Assembly: GCA_046092445.1 (NCBI GenBank)
Contig: JBJTDR010000101.1
Location: 1 to 64,000, forward strand
Direction: 5' to 3'
Length of the DNA stretch: 64,000 bases
From: CAIUPE01 sp046092445
GTDB taxonomy: Bacteria > Pseudomonadota > Alphaproteobacteria > Rhizobiales > Beijerinckiaceae
Shown: positions 16,381 through 24,943 of the stretch, piece by piece
Layout: each line of letters begins with the position of its first letter
Position numbering within the stretch: position 1 is the first letter of the stretch
Program-made: the position numbers and the translations under genes
Notes under the pieces: model-generated
Seen by the model: only the letters and a program-made list of their open reading frames with translations
Told to the model about the DNA's origin: nothing
Database searches by the model: none

Positions 16381-18797
16381 CCCCGCAACCTCGCACCGGC
16401 TGGATCAAACGGCGGCTCGACCAGAATTTTAGCCTGATGCGGGCGACCCAGAATGGCGACGTGAACCATTGTCCCCGGCTGCGCATGCTCCGCTTTCACA
16501 TAAGCTATGGCGAGAGACTTTTGCACAAAATAGCCATAGGTTCCTGAACTTACTTGGCCTGCCGGCGTTCCGTCAGGCAGGAATACAGGTTCTCCCCCCG
16601 TCGCATCGGCCTCCTCCGCGTCAATTTCCAGCATCACCATCACATCACGGGGTGGCTTTGTCGCGATATTCTGCCACGCCTCCTTGTTGAGAAAGTCCTT
16701 GTCCGACTTAACCAGCTTGTCGAGCCCGCATTCCTGCGGCCAATATTCGGGACTATAATCACGGCCCCAGCTGCCATAGCCCTTTTCAACCCGCAGACTC
16801 ATCAAGGCACGCGAGCCGACAGGTCCGGCCCCAAGCGGCTGGCCTGCCGCGAGCAGGGCCTCATAAAGCGCCACCTGATCTTTCTCGGCGCAGTGAAGCT
16901 CCCACCCGAGATCGCCCGTGAAAGAAACGCGAATGGCGACAACGGAAATCCCGGCCACGACAATGCGTTGCGAGCGCATGAAGGGAGAGGCGCCATTTGA
17001 GAGGTCGGCATTGGTTAAACGCTGCAATAATTCCCGGGACTTCGGCCCCGCAACATTGAAGCCGCAGACAGTCTCGGTAAGCGAGCGGAAAATTGTTGCT
17101 TCTGGTAATTCGACATCACGGAAGAAGCGCTGGTGAAAACGCTCGGCCATGCCTGAGCCCACAATCATGAATTCATCATCGCTCAGGCGTGTCACCGTGA
17201 AATCGCCTGCAATCCCGCCGCGCTTGCCGATCAACGGGGTGAGACAGGAGCGACCCACCTCGCGCGGCATGCGGTTGGCAAAAAGCATATTGAGCCATTT
17301 CTCGGCATCCGGACCCTTCACATCGTATTTCGCGAAATTGGAAATGTCGATAATGCCCGCATGCTCGCGCAGCATGAGTGCCTCGCGCCCGACAGGTCCC
17401 CACCAATTCTGCCGCGTGAACCCGAGTGTTTCCGCTTTCGGCTCGCCGTCCACCGAAAACCACAGCGGATGCTCCCAGCCATAATTCAACCCGAAAATCG
17501 CACCCATTCCCCTTTGCAACTCATAGACCGGGCGGGTCCGGACCGGACGGCCCGCAGCACGCTCTTCATTCGGGAAATGGATCTTGAAGCGGTTGGCATA
17601 TTGGTCACGCACCCGTGCCTTGGTAAAGTCGCGCCCGGCCCAGTGACCGTACCGGGCGAGATCCCATCCGAACATATCCAGCGACGGCTCGCCGTCGATC
17701 ATCCATTCGGCAGCAAGCTTCCCAAGTCCGCCCGATTGCGAAAAGCCCGGAATAATGCCGCAGCAGCAGAAATAGTTTTTGAGCTCAGGCACCGGTCCAA
17801 ACAGCGCCGCACTGTCCGGCGACCAGATCATCGGCCCGTTGATTACGCGCTTGATGCCTGTCTCGCCGATCGCAGGCACCCTCGTGATCGCCCGCATCAT
17901 ATTGGGCTCGATCCGTTCCAGATCATCTGGAAACAGCTCATGGCCGAAATTGGCGGGTGTACCGTCCTCCGCCCAGAACTTCATATCCTGCTCATAGGCA
18001 CCAACCAGCAGGCCCTGACCTTCCTGCCGCAAATAATATTCGCCATCGCGGTCCGCAATCGACGGCAGACGCCGACCGAGCGCGGCAATCGCCGGAATCG
18101 TCTCCGTCACGAGATATTGATGCTCCGTGGGGATCAATGGCAGGGTCAGTCCGGCCATGGCAGCCACTTCGCGCGCCCAGAGACCCGCAGCATTGATCAC
18201 CCATTGGGTATGAATATCGCCCCTAGCCGTGCGTACCAGCCAGCTCCCGTCCGAGCGCTGTTCGGTTGCGGTTACGGCCGTGAAACGATGGATCTCCGCG
18301 CCGCGTTGGCGGGCGCCTGCCGCGTAAGCCGCCGTGACGCCCGAAGGATCGACATTGCCGCCATCCGGCTCGTGCATGATACACCGGATACCGTCAAAAT
18401 TGGCGAGGGGATGCAGCCTCTCCGCTTCCGCCCGCGTCACCTCGAAGAAATTCATGCCATAACGTTTTGCCTTCGCCGCCTGCAAACGCAATTGGTGCTC
18501 GCGCGCCTCCGTCTGGGCAAGATAAAGCGACCCCGGCTGGAACACGCCGCAGCCCTGGCCCGTCTCCGCCTCAAGCTCCTTGTAGAGCTTCATCGTATAA
18601 TGCTGCAGCCGGCTGATATTGGTCGAGTCATGCAGACCATGAATATTGGCCGCCGCATGCCAGGTCGAACCACTCGTCAGCTCGTCGCGTTCCAGAAGAA
18701 CAATGTCACTCCAGCCATGCTTGGCGAGGTGGTAGAGAATGGAGCACCCGATGACGCCACCACCGATAATCACGGCCTGTGCATGGGTTTTCATCAA
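16377..18797 (-). CDS. Dimethylglycine/sarcosine-dehydrogenase-like FAD and folate enzyme
   Basis: This 806-residue protein has two parts. Residues 1-400 are a DAO-type FAD domain with GGGVIGCSILYHLA and STWHAAANIH, the histidine that binds FAD covalently in dimethylglycine dehydrogenase. Residues 430-790 are GcvT-like folate-binding domains (REHAGIIDISNFAKYDVKG, GDLGWELHC, RVEKGYGSWGRDY). The family oxidatively demethylates N-methyl groups and passes the one-carbon unit to tetrahydrofolate. It lies between the MttB-like gene and the importer with four-base overlaps on both sides, so I infer stepwise demethylation of the imported compound. The precise substrate is not determined by the sequence. 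Confidence 0.88.
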   Translation of the reverse strand: MMKTHAQAVIIGGGVIGCSILYHLAKHGWSDIVLLERDELTSGSTWHAAANIHGLHDSTNISRLQHYTMKLYKELEAETGQGCGVFQPGSLYLAQTEAREHQLRLQAAKAKRYGMNFFEVTRAEAERLHPLANFDGIRCIMHEPDGGNVDPSGVTAAYAAGARQRGAEIHRFTAVTATEQRSDGSWLVRTARGDIHTQWVINAAGLWAREVAAMAGLTLPLIPTEHQYLVTETIPAIAALGRRLPSIADRDGEYYLRQEGQGLLVGAYEQDMKFWAEDGTPANFGHELFPDDLERIEPNMMRAITRVPAIGETGIKRVINGPMIWSPDSAALFGPVPELKNYFCCCGIIPGFSQSGGLGKLAAEWMIDGEPSLDMFGWDLARYGHWAGRDFTKARVRDQYANRFKIHFPNEERAAGRPVRTRPVYELQRGMGAIFGLNYGWEHPLWFSVDGEPKAETLGFTRQNWWGPVGREALMLREHAGIIDISNFAKYDVKGPDAEKWLNMLFANRMPREVGRSCLTPLIGKRGGIAGDFTVTRLSDDEFMIVGSGMAERFHQRFFRDVELPEATIFRSLTETVCGFNVAGPKSRELLQRLTNADLSNGASPFMRSQRIVVAGISVVAIRVSFTGDLGWELHCAEKDQVALYEALLAAGQPLGAGPVGSRALMSLRVEKGYGSWGRDYSPEYWPQECGLDKLVKSDKDFLNKEAWQNIATKPPRDVMVMLEIDAEEADATGGEPVFLPDGTPAGQVSSGTYGYFVQKSLAIAYVKAEHAQPGTMVHVAILGRPHQAKILVEPPFDPAGARLRG

Positions 18798-20332
18798 GGT
18801 TCTCCGGGTCCGATTTCTTCACGGCGGCGGGCGACATAGGCGTCGAGTTCCTCGCGAATTGCACGCTCAAGTGCCGGTTCTTCATAGTCTCTCAGCGCTT
18901 GCTGCCAGAGCGATGTGGCGCGTGCCAGCGCATCGCGCGACCCCGCAGCCTGCCATGCACCATGGTTCTGCCAGTCCGAAAGCAGGGGCCGGTAAAAGGC
19001 CGTCTCGTACCGCGACATCGTATGCTCCGACCCGAAGAAATGTCCTCCGGCAGGTACGGATTTCATGGCGTCGAACCCCAGATCATCTTCGGAAAAGGGC
19101 AGGGGCTTGAGAAATTCCATCATGTTCTGCAGAATTTCCACATCGAGGATGAGCTTCTCGTACGAAGCGGTCAGTCCACCCTCGAGCCACCCCGCGGCAT
19201 GGTAAATCATATTGGCACCGCCGAGCACGGCACCCCATGTCGCCATGCCGGTTTCATAAGTGGCTTGCAGATCGACAGCGTTGGACGCGTTCGAGTTCGA
19301 GCTTCGGTAGGGCAGGCCATAGCGGCGCGCCAATTGTCCGCCGATCACATTCGCCTTTGTGTTTTCAGGCGTCCCGAAGGCCGGCGCGCCGGAGCGCATA
19401 TCGACATTCGAGGTAAAGCCGCCATACATCACGGGCGCACCCGGATTGATCAGCTGTGTCATCGCCACACCGAACAGTGCCTCGGCATTCTGCTGTGCCA
19501 ATGCAGCCGCAAGCGTCACGGGCGTCATGGCGCCCATCAGCGTGAACGGCGTGATTGTCACCGGTTGCCCGTGTTCCACCATCGCCGCCAGCCCGTCCGT
19601 CATCGCATCATCCAGTAATCGCGGCGAATTGACGGAGATGATGGTAATCACCCCCGGCGCAGCGCGCATCTCCTCCAGACTGGCCCCGCGTGAAATCGCC
19701 ATCATCTTGATGCCGTCAAGCGCCCGCCCGCGGCCGATAGCGGTGCAGTGGAAACAGCGATCACTGAGCGTGAGGTTCGCCCGATAGGTATCGAGATGAC
19801 GGGAATTCGCCGGAAGCTCCATCGGCGCCACCACCTGATTGCCGATCAGATGAATGGCATTGAAGTGCTGTGCGAGGCGGATGAAATTCTGATAGTCGCC
19901 AAGGTTTCCCGCCCGTCTTCCGTTGATGCAATCATGGACATTGGGCGGCCCTGCAACGAGGCCGAAGGTCAGGCTGTTGCCGCCAACGCTGAGCATGCGC
20001 TGCGGGTTGCGGCTGCTCAGCGTGAAGGAACGCGGCGCCGACTTGATGGCCGCCATAATCAGGCTCTCATCGGCACGGATGATCCGTTCCGTGCGATCGA
20101 CAATGGCGCCCGCGCACTCGAACAGATCCATCGCCTTCTCGCTCATCACCTTGACGCCGAGTTCGGAGAGAATCCGCATCGAGGTCGAATGCAGCATGTC
20201 AAGCTGCTCGTCATTCAAAATCTCGAAAGGGTTGTAGTCGTTCGTGACATCGCCCCACGGGAGTTGCGGAATCCCCCCGCCTGATCTTCCCGCGCGGGCT
20301 CTCCGCCCGCCGCCGCGTCCATCGTTTGTCAT
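18794..20332 (-). CDS. MttB-family methyltransferase homologue without pyrrolysine
   Basis: The 512-residue protein belongs to the trimethylamine methyltransferase (MttB) family: MLHSTSMRILSELGVKVMSE near the start, GNSLTFGLVAGPPNVHD, and a C-terminal barrel with GGANMIYHAAGWLEGGL and LPFSEDDLGFDAM. There is no in-frame amber codon, so it is a non-pyrrolysine homologue, a group known to include glycine-betaine and proline-betaine methyltransferases. Those need a cognate corrinoid protein, and none is encoded in this window. The first twenty residues are Gly/Arg rich and poorly conserved, so a later start is possible. It is coupled by ATGA to its neighbours. Confidence 0.85.
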   Translation of the reverse strand: MTNDGRGGGRRARAGRSGGGIPQLPWGDVTNDYNPFEILNDEQLDMLHSTSMRILSELGVKVMSEKAMDLFECAGAIVDRTERIIRADESLIMAAIKSAPRSFTLSSRNPQRMLSVGGNSLTFGLVAGPPNVHDCINGRRAGNLGDYQNFIRLAQHFNAIHLIGNQVVAPMELPANSRHLDTYRANLTLSDRCFHCTAIGRGRALDGIKMMAISRGASLEEMRAAPGVITIISVNSPRLLDDAMTDGLAAMVEHGQPVTITPFTLMGAMTPVTLAAALAQQNAEALFGVAMTQLINPGAPVMYGGFTSNVDMRSGAPAFGTPENTKANVIGGQLARRYGLPYRSSNSNASNAVDLQATYETGMATWGAVLGGANMIYHAAGWLEGGLTASYEKLILDVEILQNMMEFLKPLPFSEDDLGFDAMKSVPAGGHFFGSEHTMSRYETAFYRPLLSDWQNHGAWQAAGSRDALARATSLWQQALRDYEEPALERAIREELDAYVARRREEIGPGEP

Positions 20333-21126
20333 CTGTCTCGCAGCCTCTCCATATCGAATGCGTGCACATCGCGGAGCACGTCGATGAAACCTTTCGCCTG
20401 ATGGTCAATGATTTTCCGGCCCTTGTCCGGTGTTGCTGCCGCGGCATTACCAACCGCACCCGCAGGGTTGAGATCGCCGATCTTCCAGCCGAATTGCACC
20501 GGCCCGTGCCCGCGCAGCTTGGAAAAATCTTTATCGAAGGCGTGCTGTTCCGAACAAAAATCACGCGCATGTTCCATTCTGACAAGCTCAGGGCGCAGCG
20601 CCAGCATGATGGATGTTTCCTCGTCTCCGCCGTGAATGCCGCAAGCTGTTTCAGTGTCGCTCAGCACGGCATCCGGCACACCCATACGTGCCCAACTCGT
20701 CGCGACCACCAACATCGCGTGGAGGATACGAAGTTCACGCGCCACAATGTCCATGATTTGCACATTGCCGCCATGCGATGTGACAATAACGAGTTTGCGG
20801 ATGCCTGTGCGGGCCACACTTTTCCCGACATCAAGCCAGCACGTCGTTGCGTTCTCCCACGAGAGTGTGAGTGTCCCCGGATGATCAATATGCTCGTTTG
20901 ATTTTCCGATTGCTTGCACGGGTAAAAACACAGCGGGTATATTCGGTGGCAGCAACGCTGCGACACGGTCCACAAGCCCTCTTGCGATGGCCGCGTCGGT
21001 CGAGAGCGGCAAATGCGGACCATGCTGTTCAATAGCCGCGATCGGCAATACAGCGATCCATTGTGCCACGTCAGTTGCATCAAAATCTGTGGTGGTCATG
21101 TCTTCCCAGAACACACGGCGGGTCAT
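20329..21126 (-). CDS. Creatininase-family amidohydrolase
   Basis: This 265-residue protein has the creatininase metal site: EQHGPHLPLSTD (Glu, His, Asp), TSHGGN (His) and IHGGDEETS (Glu). The family opens cyclic or linear amides, for example creatinine to creatine, or formamide steps in cofactor synthesis. In this operon, beside a sarcosine-type dehydrogenase and a cytosine-deaminase relative (a family with known creatinine-deaminase activity), a role in creatinine-like or N-methyl amide breakdown is plausible but inferred. Four-base overlap with RidA and with the MttB-like gene. Confidence 0.85.
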   Translation of the reverse strand: MTRRVFWEDMTTTDFDATDVAQWIAVLPIAAIEQHGPHLPLSTDAAIARGLVDRVAALLPPNIPAVFLPVQAIGKSNEHIDHPGTLTLSWENATTCWLDVGKSVARTGIRKLVIVTSHGGNVQIMDIVARELRILHAMLVVATSWARMGVPDAVLSDTETACGIHGGDEETSIMLALRPELVRMEHARDFCSEQHAFDKDFSKLRGHGPVQFGWKIGDLNPAGAVGNAAAATPDKGRKIIDHQAKGFIDVLRDVHAFDMERLRDR

Positions 21127-21530
21127 TCATCCGCCTCCACACTTCCGGCACAGGCAACAACTTCAACCTCGACCTTGAATTCCGGTCGCGAAAACCCGGA
21201 GACGATCAACAAGGTCGACGCTGGCGGCTCCCGCCGGTCTTTGAAGAACTGGTCGCGAACCGCCATATACGCCGAAAGATGCGTCCGATCGGTAACATAG
21301 GCCGTCAGCTTCGCCACATGGCGGCGATCGAGGCCGGCATGTGCGAGAATGGCTTCGGCATTTTCAAAGCAGAGCAGGGTTTGCTCTTGGACAGACTCAG
21401 GGATATCCCCGTTGCGTGAAATGCCGAGTTGGCCGGAGCAGATCACAAGGCGTTCATTGGCGGCAATTTCAACGCCTTGGGAATACCGCGCCAGTGATGG
21501 CGCGGCATTAGTCGAGTGAAGGAATTTCAT
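21123..21530 (-). CDS. RidA-family enamine/imine deaminase
   Basis: The protein has 135 residues from the start MKFLHSTNAAPS, which has AGAGGA upstream and lies 23 bases inside the preceding oxidase gene. RidA-family features are VICSGQLGI near residue 30, the QTLLCFENAEAILAHAG helix and the C-terminal strand with FKVEVEVVACAG. RidA proteins hydrolyse reactive enamines or imines. Here it could remove imine products released by the flavin oxidases of the operon. Confidence 0.85.
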   Translation of the reverse strand: MKFLHSTNAAPSLARYSQGVEIAANERLVICSGQLGISRNGDIPESVQEQTLLCFENAEAILAHAGLDRRHVAKLTAYVTDRTHLSAYMAVRDQFFKDRREPPASTLLIVSGFSRPEFKVEVEVVACAGSVEADE

Positions 21531-22944
21531 TGGCGAAATCCTCTTCTTTCTTGAGACCGGGAAACAGGTAGAAACCGGCCTTGTCAAAGTCATAATCGGG
21601 GTTGTCCCACGCAATCATCTTGCCCGGATTGAGCAGGCCCTTCGGGTCGACCTCGCGTTTGAAAGCGAGCTGCACCTCGTCCGTCTGCTTCATGCCGCCT
21701 TCTTCCAGCGTGAAGCGATGCGGATTGAATACCGGACACCCGTGCTCCTCGTGAATGCGCACGATGGCGTCGAGCCGCTCCTCCGTTGTGAAGCGGACGA
21801 GCGGAATGCCGTCGCAACTGATGCGGCCTTCAAAACGCATATACTCGGCATGCCCCGGCACCTCATCGCCAAACAGCATCGACATTTCCACGATCTTCTC
21901 GACATGGACAGGATTCGGGTAAAGGGTCTGAAGATAGGTTATTGACGGGTCCATGCGGATTGCCCGCAGGGTCGTATGGTTCCACGCCAGCTCATAGGCG
22001 GGTGGCAGGGAGCGCCGCTCGTCTTCTGGCAGCGTGTCAGAACGGAAGGAGATGGTCATGCGCTCTTGCCGGCAGAGCGCTTCAAGCGACGAGACGGCAT
22101 GCGGTGCCACCATCGTCACAATCACATGATCATCAGCCGCGAGATATTTCTGGTGGCGAAGGAAATAGCGGTGCGGCGTCGGCGCTTCGATCGTACATAA
22201 TTGCTTCAGGAGCAAACCGTCCTGACAGGCCAGCACATCCGCGAACCGGTTAAGCTGCGCCCAGTCACGACCCGTGATCAGCATATCGATCCAGTCATAG
22301 GAAGCGGTGAGCGGCATGTCGAGGCGGGTAATGATGCCGTTGGTGCCATAGGCATGGATAACCTTGTGCAGTTCAAAGCCTGTCAAGGTCAGCACGCGGG
22401 GCTCCGCCTCCATGGTGATCACGCGCGCACTGATGACATTTCCGGTATCGCGTAGCGTGCCCCAGCGGATCGACCCCACGCCGCCCGACCCTCCGGCGAT
22501 GAAGCCGCCAATCGTGGCGTTCCGCGCCGTTGATGGATGCATGCGCAGCTCTTGCCCCGAATGTGCGCGCGTCGCTTCGTCGATATCGTGGATGATGGCG
22601 CCAGCTTCGACCGATACGCATCCCGGCGCAATCCCGATGACACGATCCAAATTGCGCACGTCAAGCACCACACCGCCGGAGAGTGGCATCGCCTGACCAT
22701 AATTGCCGGTGCTGCCACCCCGCGGCGTCACCGGAATATCGAGCCGGTAACAGGCCGAAAGTAATGCAACAACCTCTTCCTCGCTGCGCGGACTCACAAC
22801 GATATCGCCCGTCACCCCCTCAAGCTGTCGCTTCAGAACGGGAGAGTACCAGTAAAAATCACGACTGCGTTGCGCAACGACCTTCGGATTTGTCTCGCAG
22901 GGTATGCCGTTGAGTAAAGTGATGAGTTCGTCGATTTTTGCCAT
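21508..22944 (-). CDS. FAD-binding oxidase/dehydrogenase (GlcD/PCMH family)
   Basis: The gene encodes 478 residues. It has the PCMH-type FAD-binding domain: VTPRGGSTGNYGQAMPLSGG and GGFIAGGSGGVGSIRWGTL, and a C-terminal FAD-linked oxidase domain ending in FKREVDPKGLLNPGKMIAWD. Enzymes of this class oxidise 2-hydroxyacids or related compounds. It is the first gene of the ten-gene amine operon; a promoter should lie in 22945-23041. No specific substrate can be assigned. Confidence 0.85.
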   Translation of the reverse strand: MAKIDELITLLNGIPCETNPKVVAQRSRDFYWYSPVLKRQLEGVTGDIVVSPRSEEEVVALLSACYRLDIPVTPRGGSTGNYGQAMPLSGGVVLDVRNLDRVIGIAPGCVSVEAGAIIHDIDEATRAHSGQELRMHPSTARNATIGGFIAGGSGGVGSIRWGTLRDTGNVISARVITMEAEPRVLTLTGFELHKVIHAYGTNGIITRLDMPLTASYDWIDMLITGRDWAQLNRFADVLACQDGLLLKQLCTIEAPTPHRYFLRHQKYLAADDHVIVTMVAPHAVSSLEALCRQERMTISFRSDTLPEDERRSLPPAYELAWNHTTLRAIRMDPSITYLQTLYPNPVHVEKIVEMSMLFGDEVPGHAEYMRFEGRISCDGIPLVRFTTEERLDAIVRIHEEHGCPVFNPHRFTLEEGGMKQTDEVQLAFKREVDPKGLLNPGKMIAWDNPDYDFDKAGFYLFPGLKKEEDFANEIPSLD

Positions 22945-23041
22945 AGCGAACGGAATTCGGTTTGTGTGGCGCTTTTCGCCCGCGAAAGAGCGGTTTTCCG
23001 CCGGGACTATCTCAGGCTAACTCAATTTGGTAGACGCCGGA

Positions 23042-23306
23042 CAAAAGGAAAACAATGGCGTGGGGATCAATTTTTTCGCGCGGATCGTCAGACAGATCAC
23101 CTGTATCGCGGGTGACCCGAATCAGAATGATGCCAAAAGTAATGACTTTAACTTCTCGCTGGCTTGCGTTGGCGGCAATTCTCCGGGACGTAAATCATAA
23201 CCCCATCCGCTTGGAATATCCGCCGGGAAGGGCTCGACAAGCAGGCCGCGCCGCACGTGGATTTCAACAAGCGACGCCAGTGTCACCGCGCATCCCAATC
23301 CCTTGA
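23042..23306 (+). other. Copy 1 of a short direct repeat that starts a micro-ORF (MAWGSIFSR)
   Basis: Positions 23042-23063 are identical over 22 bases to 24846-24867. The repeat contains AAAAGGAAAACA followed by ATG (23055), which opens the frame MAWGSIFSRGSSDRSPVSR. The next six bases differ from copy 2, then TTTTTTCGCG is shared again; the Ser codon differs only synonymously (TCA/TCG). The frame continues to 23306 but from 23122 it overlaps the LysR gene antisense, so only the beginning is likely to matter. Function unknown. Confidence 0.5.
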
Positions 23307-23991
23307 TCGCCATTTCCAGAGCCACGTTGGAGCTATCCGTCTTCAACCCCTGCACAAGCGGCAGGTCCGGAATGCCATGTTGGTGCGCGAAGGCTTCCCA
23401 AAGCTCCTGTCGACCAAGAATGTGGATCAGGCCTTTGCGCCTGACATCCGCCGGCGATGTCATGGCGTCAGGTCCGGTCATGAAATCCGGCGGACAGACC
23501 ATAGCCAAACGTTCCTCGCCCAGACTTTGGCCAACGAGCGGTTGACGGACATGGCGCGGTGTGATCCGAAGGTCGACAATCTGGTCGGTTGTCTCGGCCC
23601 AGATCGTGGCATGGACAGTCACAGCGACTTCCGGGTTTTGTTCATGATACCGCAATAGTCGTTCCGGCAACCAATTTGTCGCAAGGCTTGCCGGACAAGC
23701 AATCACGACTTCCTTCCGGTGCCGGACGGTCTGCACATGTCCCGTCGCCAGATCAAGTTGCGCAAGTGACCGTTGCACCGCAGGCAGGTAAGCGGCTCCG
23801 ACTTCAGTCAATGTCATGCTTCGGGACGCGCGGTAAAACAGAGGACGCCCGATGAACTGCTCCAGAACCCGGACATGTCCCGAGACTGCCGCCTGGGTCA
23901 GGCGAAGTTCCTCCGCCGCACGGGTAAAGCTCAGGTGCCGGGCCGAGGCTTCGAATGACCTGATGCAATTCAAAGGAGGAAGGTATTTCAT
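23122..23991 (-). CDS. LysR-family transcriptional regulator (GcvA-like)
   Basis: This is a 289-residue regulator. The chosen start gives MKYLPPLNCIRSFEASARHL, followed by the winged HTH (FTRAAEELRLTQAAVSGHVRVLE), the usual opening of GcvA/AmpR-type LysR proteins. The remaining two thirds is the periplasmic-binding-like effector domain with a DLRIT segment. AAGGAGGA stands near the start. It may control the amine operon downstream on the same strand or the quinone reductase gene upstream. LysR T-N11-A boxes were not mapped. Confidence 0.9.
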   Translation of the reverse strand: MKYLPPLNCIRSFEASARHLSFTRAAEELRLTQAAVSGHVRVLEQFIGRPLFYRASRSMTLTEVGAAYLPAVQRSLAQLDLATGHVQTVRHRKEVVIACPASLATNWLPERLLRYHEQNPEVAVTVHATIWAETTDQIVDLRITPRHVRQPLVGQSLGEERLAMVCPPDFMTGPDAMTSPADVRRKGLIHILGRQELWEAFAHQHGIPDLPLVQGLKTDSSNVALEMAIKGLGCAVTLASLVEIHVRRGLLVEPFPADIPSGWGYDLRPGELPPTQASEKLKSLLLASF

Positions 23992-24140
23992 CGCCGCGTA
24001 TTTGCCTTGGTCCAATCAATCTGTCGGAAATGGGTTCTGCTATCGAACCTGACCCGAGGTAATCTAACGTGTCTCTCGTATGACGTAAACATCCTGCCCC
24101 GCTTCGGGCAAGACTCGGGAAAACAGGGCAAATGTTCATG

Positions 24141-24737
24141 CTAAAGGGGGATTTTGGCGATGCGCGCCTTCACGCGGTCAATATAGCGGCGACGGGTGGG
24201 GTCGGTCTGATCATCCATATCATGCAGGCCTAACCAGAACGTCTTGGTGCGCGGTGATGTGCAATAGCGCATCCCGCGCAGGATGATCTTGCGGCCTGGT
24301 GCCCCCATCAGGAACGTCCAGAACCACCAGGGAGAGCCAAAAGTGGTGATTACCCCGATGAGTCGTACATTTGTGAGTGCCCCGCGCAACGGCTCCGTGG
24401 GCGTTCGCAATGTAAACGTCACTCCGGGCCGCCAGACCCGATCGATCCAGCCCTTGAGCATGGCGGGCTGTGAATACCACCATGTCGGGTAAACCAGGAT
24501 CAGTCCCTCCGCCCATTGCAGATTTTCGATATGGGGAACGAGATCCGCTGGCGTTGTGCCGTCCTCGGTGTAACCGCGGCGTTCGTCAGCACTCATGACG
24601 GGATTGAAGCCCTCGCCGTGAAGGTCGGTAATGCGGACATCATGGCCTCTGGCGCGGGCCGTTTCGACCGATACCTTCAATAAACGGGTATTGAAACTTT
24701 CGGGGACAGGATGGGCATGAATGAACAGAAGGCGCAT
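24141..24737 (-). CDS. NAD(P)H-quinone-reductase-like flavodoxin-fold protein
   Basis: The gene encodes 198 residues from MRLLFIHAHP. The flavodoxin-2 fold is shown by FIHAHPVPESFNTRLL (FMN/FAD phosphate loop), LILVYPTWWYSQPAMLKGWIDRVW and ITTFGSPWWFW. These proteins reduce quinones or related electrophiles in the cytoplasm. The longer frame upstream to 24911 runs back over the direct repeat and is not used. It is divergent from the glutamine amidotransferase gene. Confidence 0.85.
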   Translation of the reverse strand: MRLLFIHAHPVPESFNTRLLKVSVETARARGHDVRITDLHGEGFNPVMSADERRGYTEDGTTPADLVPHIENLQWAEGLILVYPTWWYSQPAMLKGWIDRVWRPGVTFTLRTPTEPLRGALTNVRLIGVITTFGSPWWFWTFLMGAPGRKIILRGMRYCTSPRTKTFWLGLHDMDDQTDPTRRRYIDRVKARIAKIPL

Positions 24738-24845
24738 CTGGAAACGACCACGAACCCGGCCAAGTTGAGAAAAGCGATCAACACGTCTCTGAAAAACATT
24801 TTTCAACCGTATTCCGTAGCGTAACACCAATATGATATTCTCTGG

Positions 24846-24918
24846 CAAAAGGAAAACAATGGCGTGGACTTCGATTTTTTCGCGAAAGGGCGAATCTAAA
24901 TCGAATATCATGACTTGA
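24846..24918 (+). CDS. Copy 2 of the direct repeat with a 19-residue micro-ORF (MAWTSIFSR)
   Basis: The repeat starts at 24846. The ATG at 24859, preceded by AAAAGGAAAACA, opens MAWTSIFSRKGESKSNIMT and stops at 24918, 25 bases before the glutamine amidotransferase gene on the same strand. Relative to copy 1 the peptide keeps MAWxSIFSR, with a synonymous serine change and one amino-acid change, which suggests that the peptide is what has been conserved. It could be a leader peptide or an unannotated small protein. I do not recognise it. Confidence 0.45.
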
Positions 24919-24943
24919 AATTGAGCTTCGAAAGAGGGAACCG

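Noticed and set aside
17361..18839. A 492-codon open frame on the plus strand
   Set aside because: It lies antisense to the well-supported DMGDH-like gene, has no family features, is very rich in Arg and His as expected for a shadow frame in GC-rich DNA, and lacks a ribosome-binding site.
23055..23306. Full 83-codon version of the copy 1 micro-ORF as a real protein
   Set aside because: From 23122 it overlaps the LysR gene antisense, and the similarity to copy 2 ends after about ten codons.
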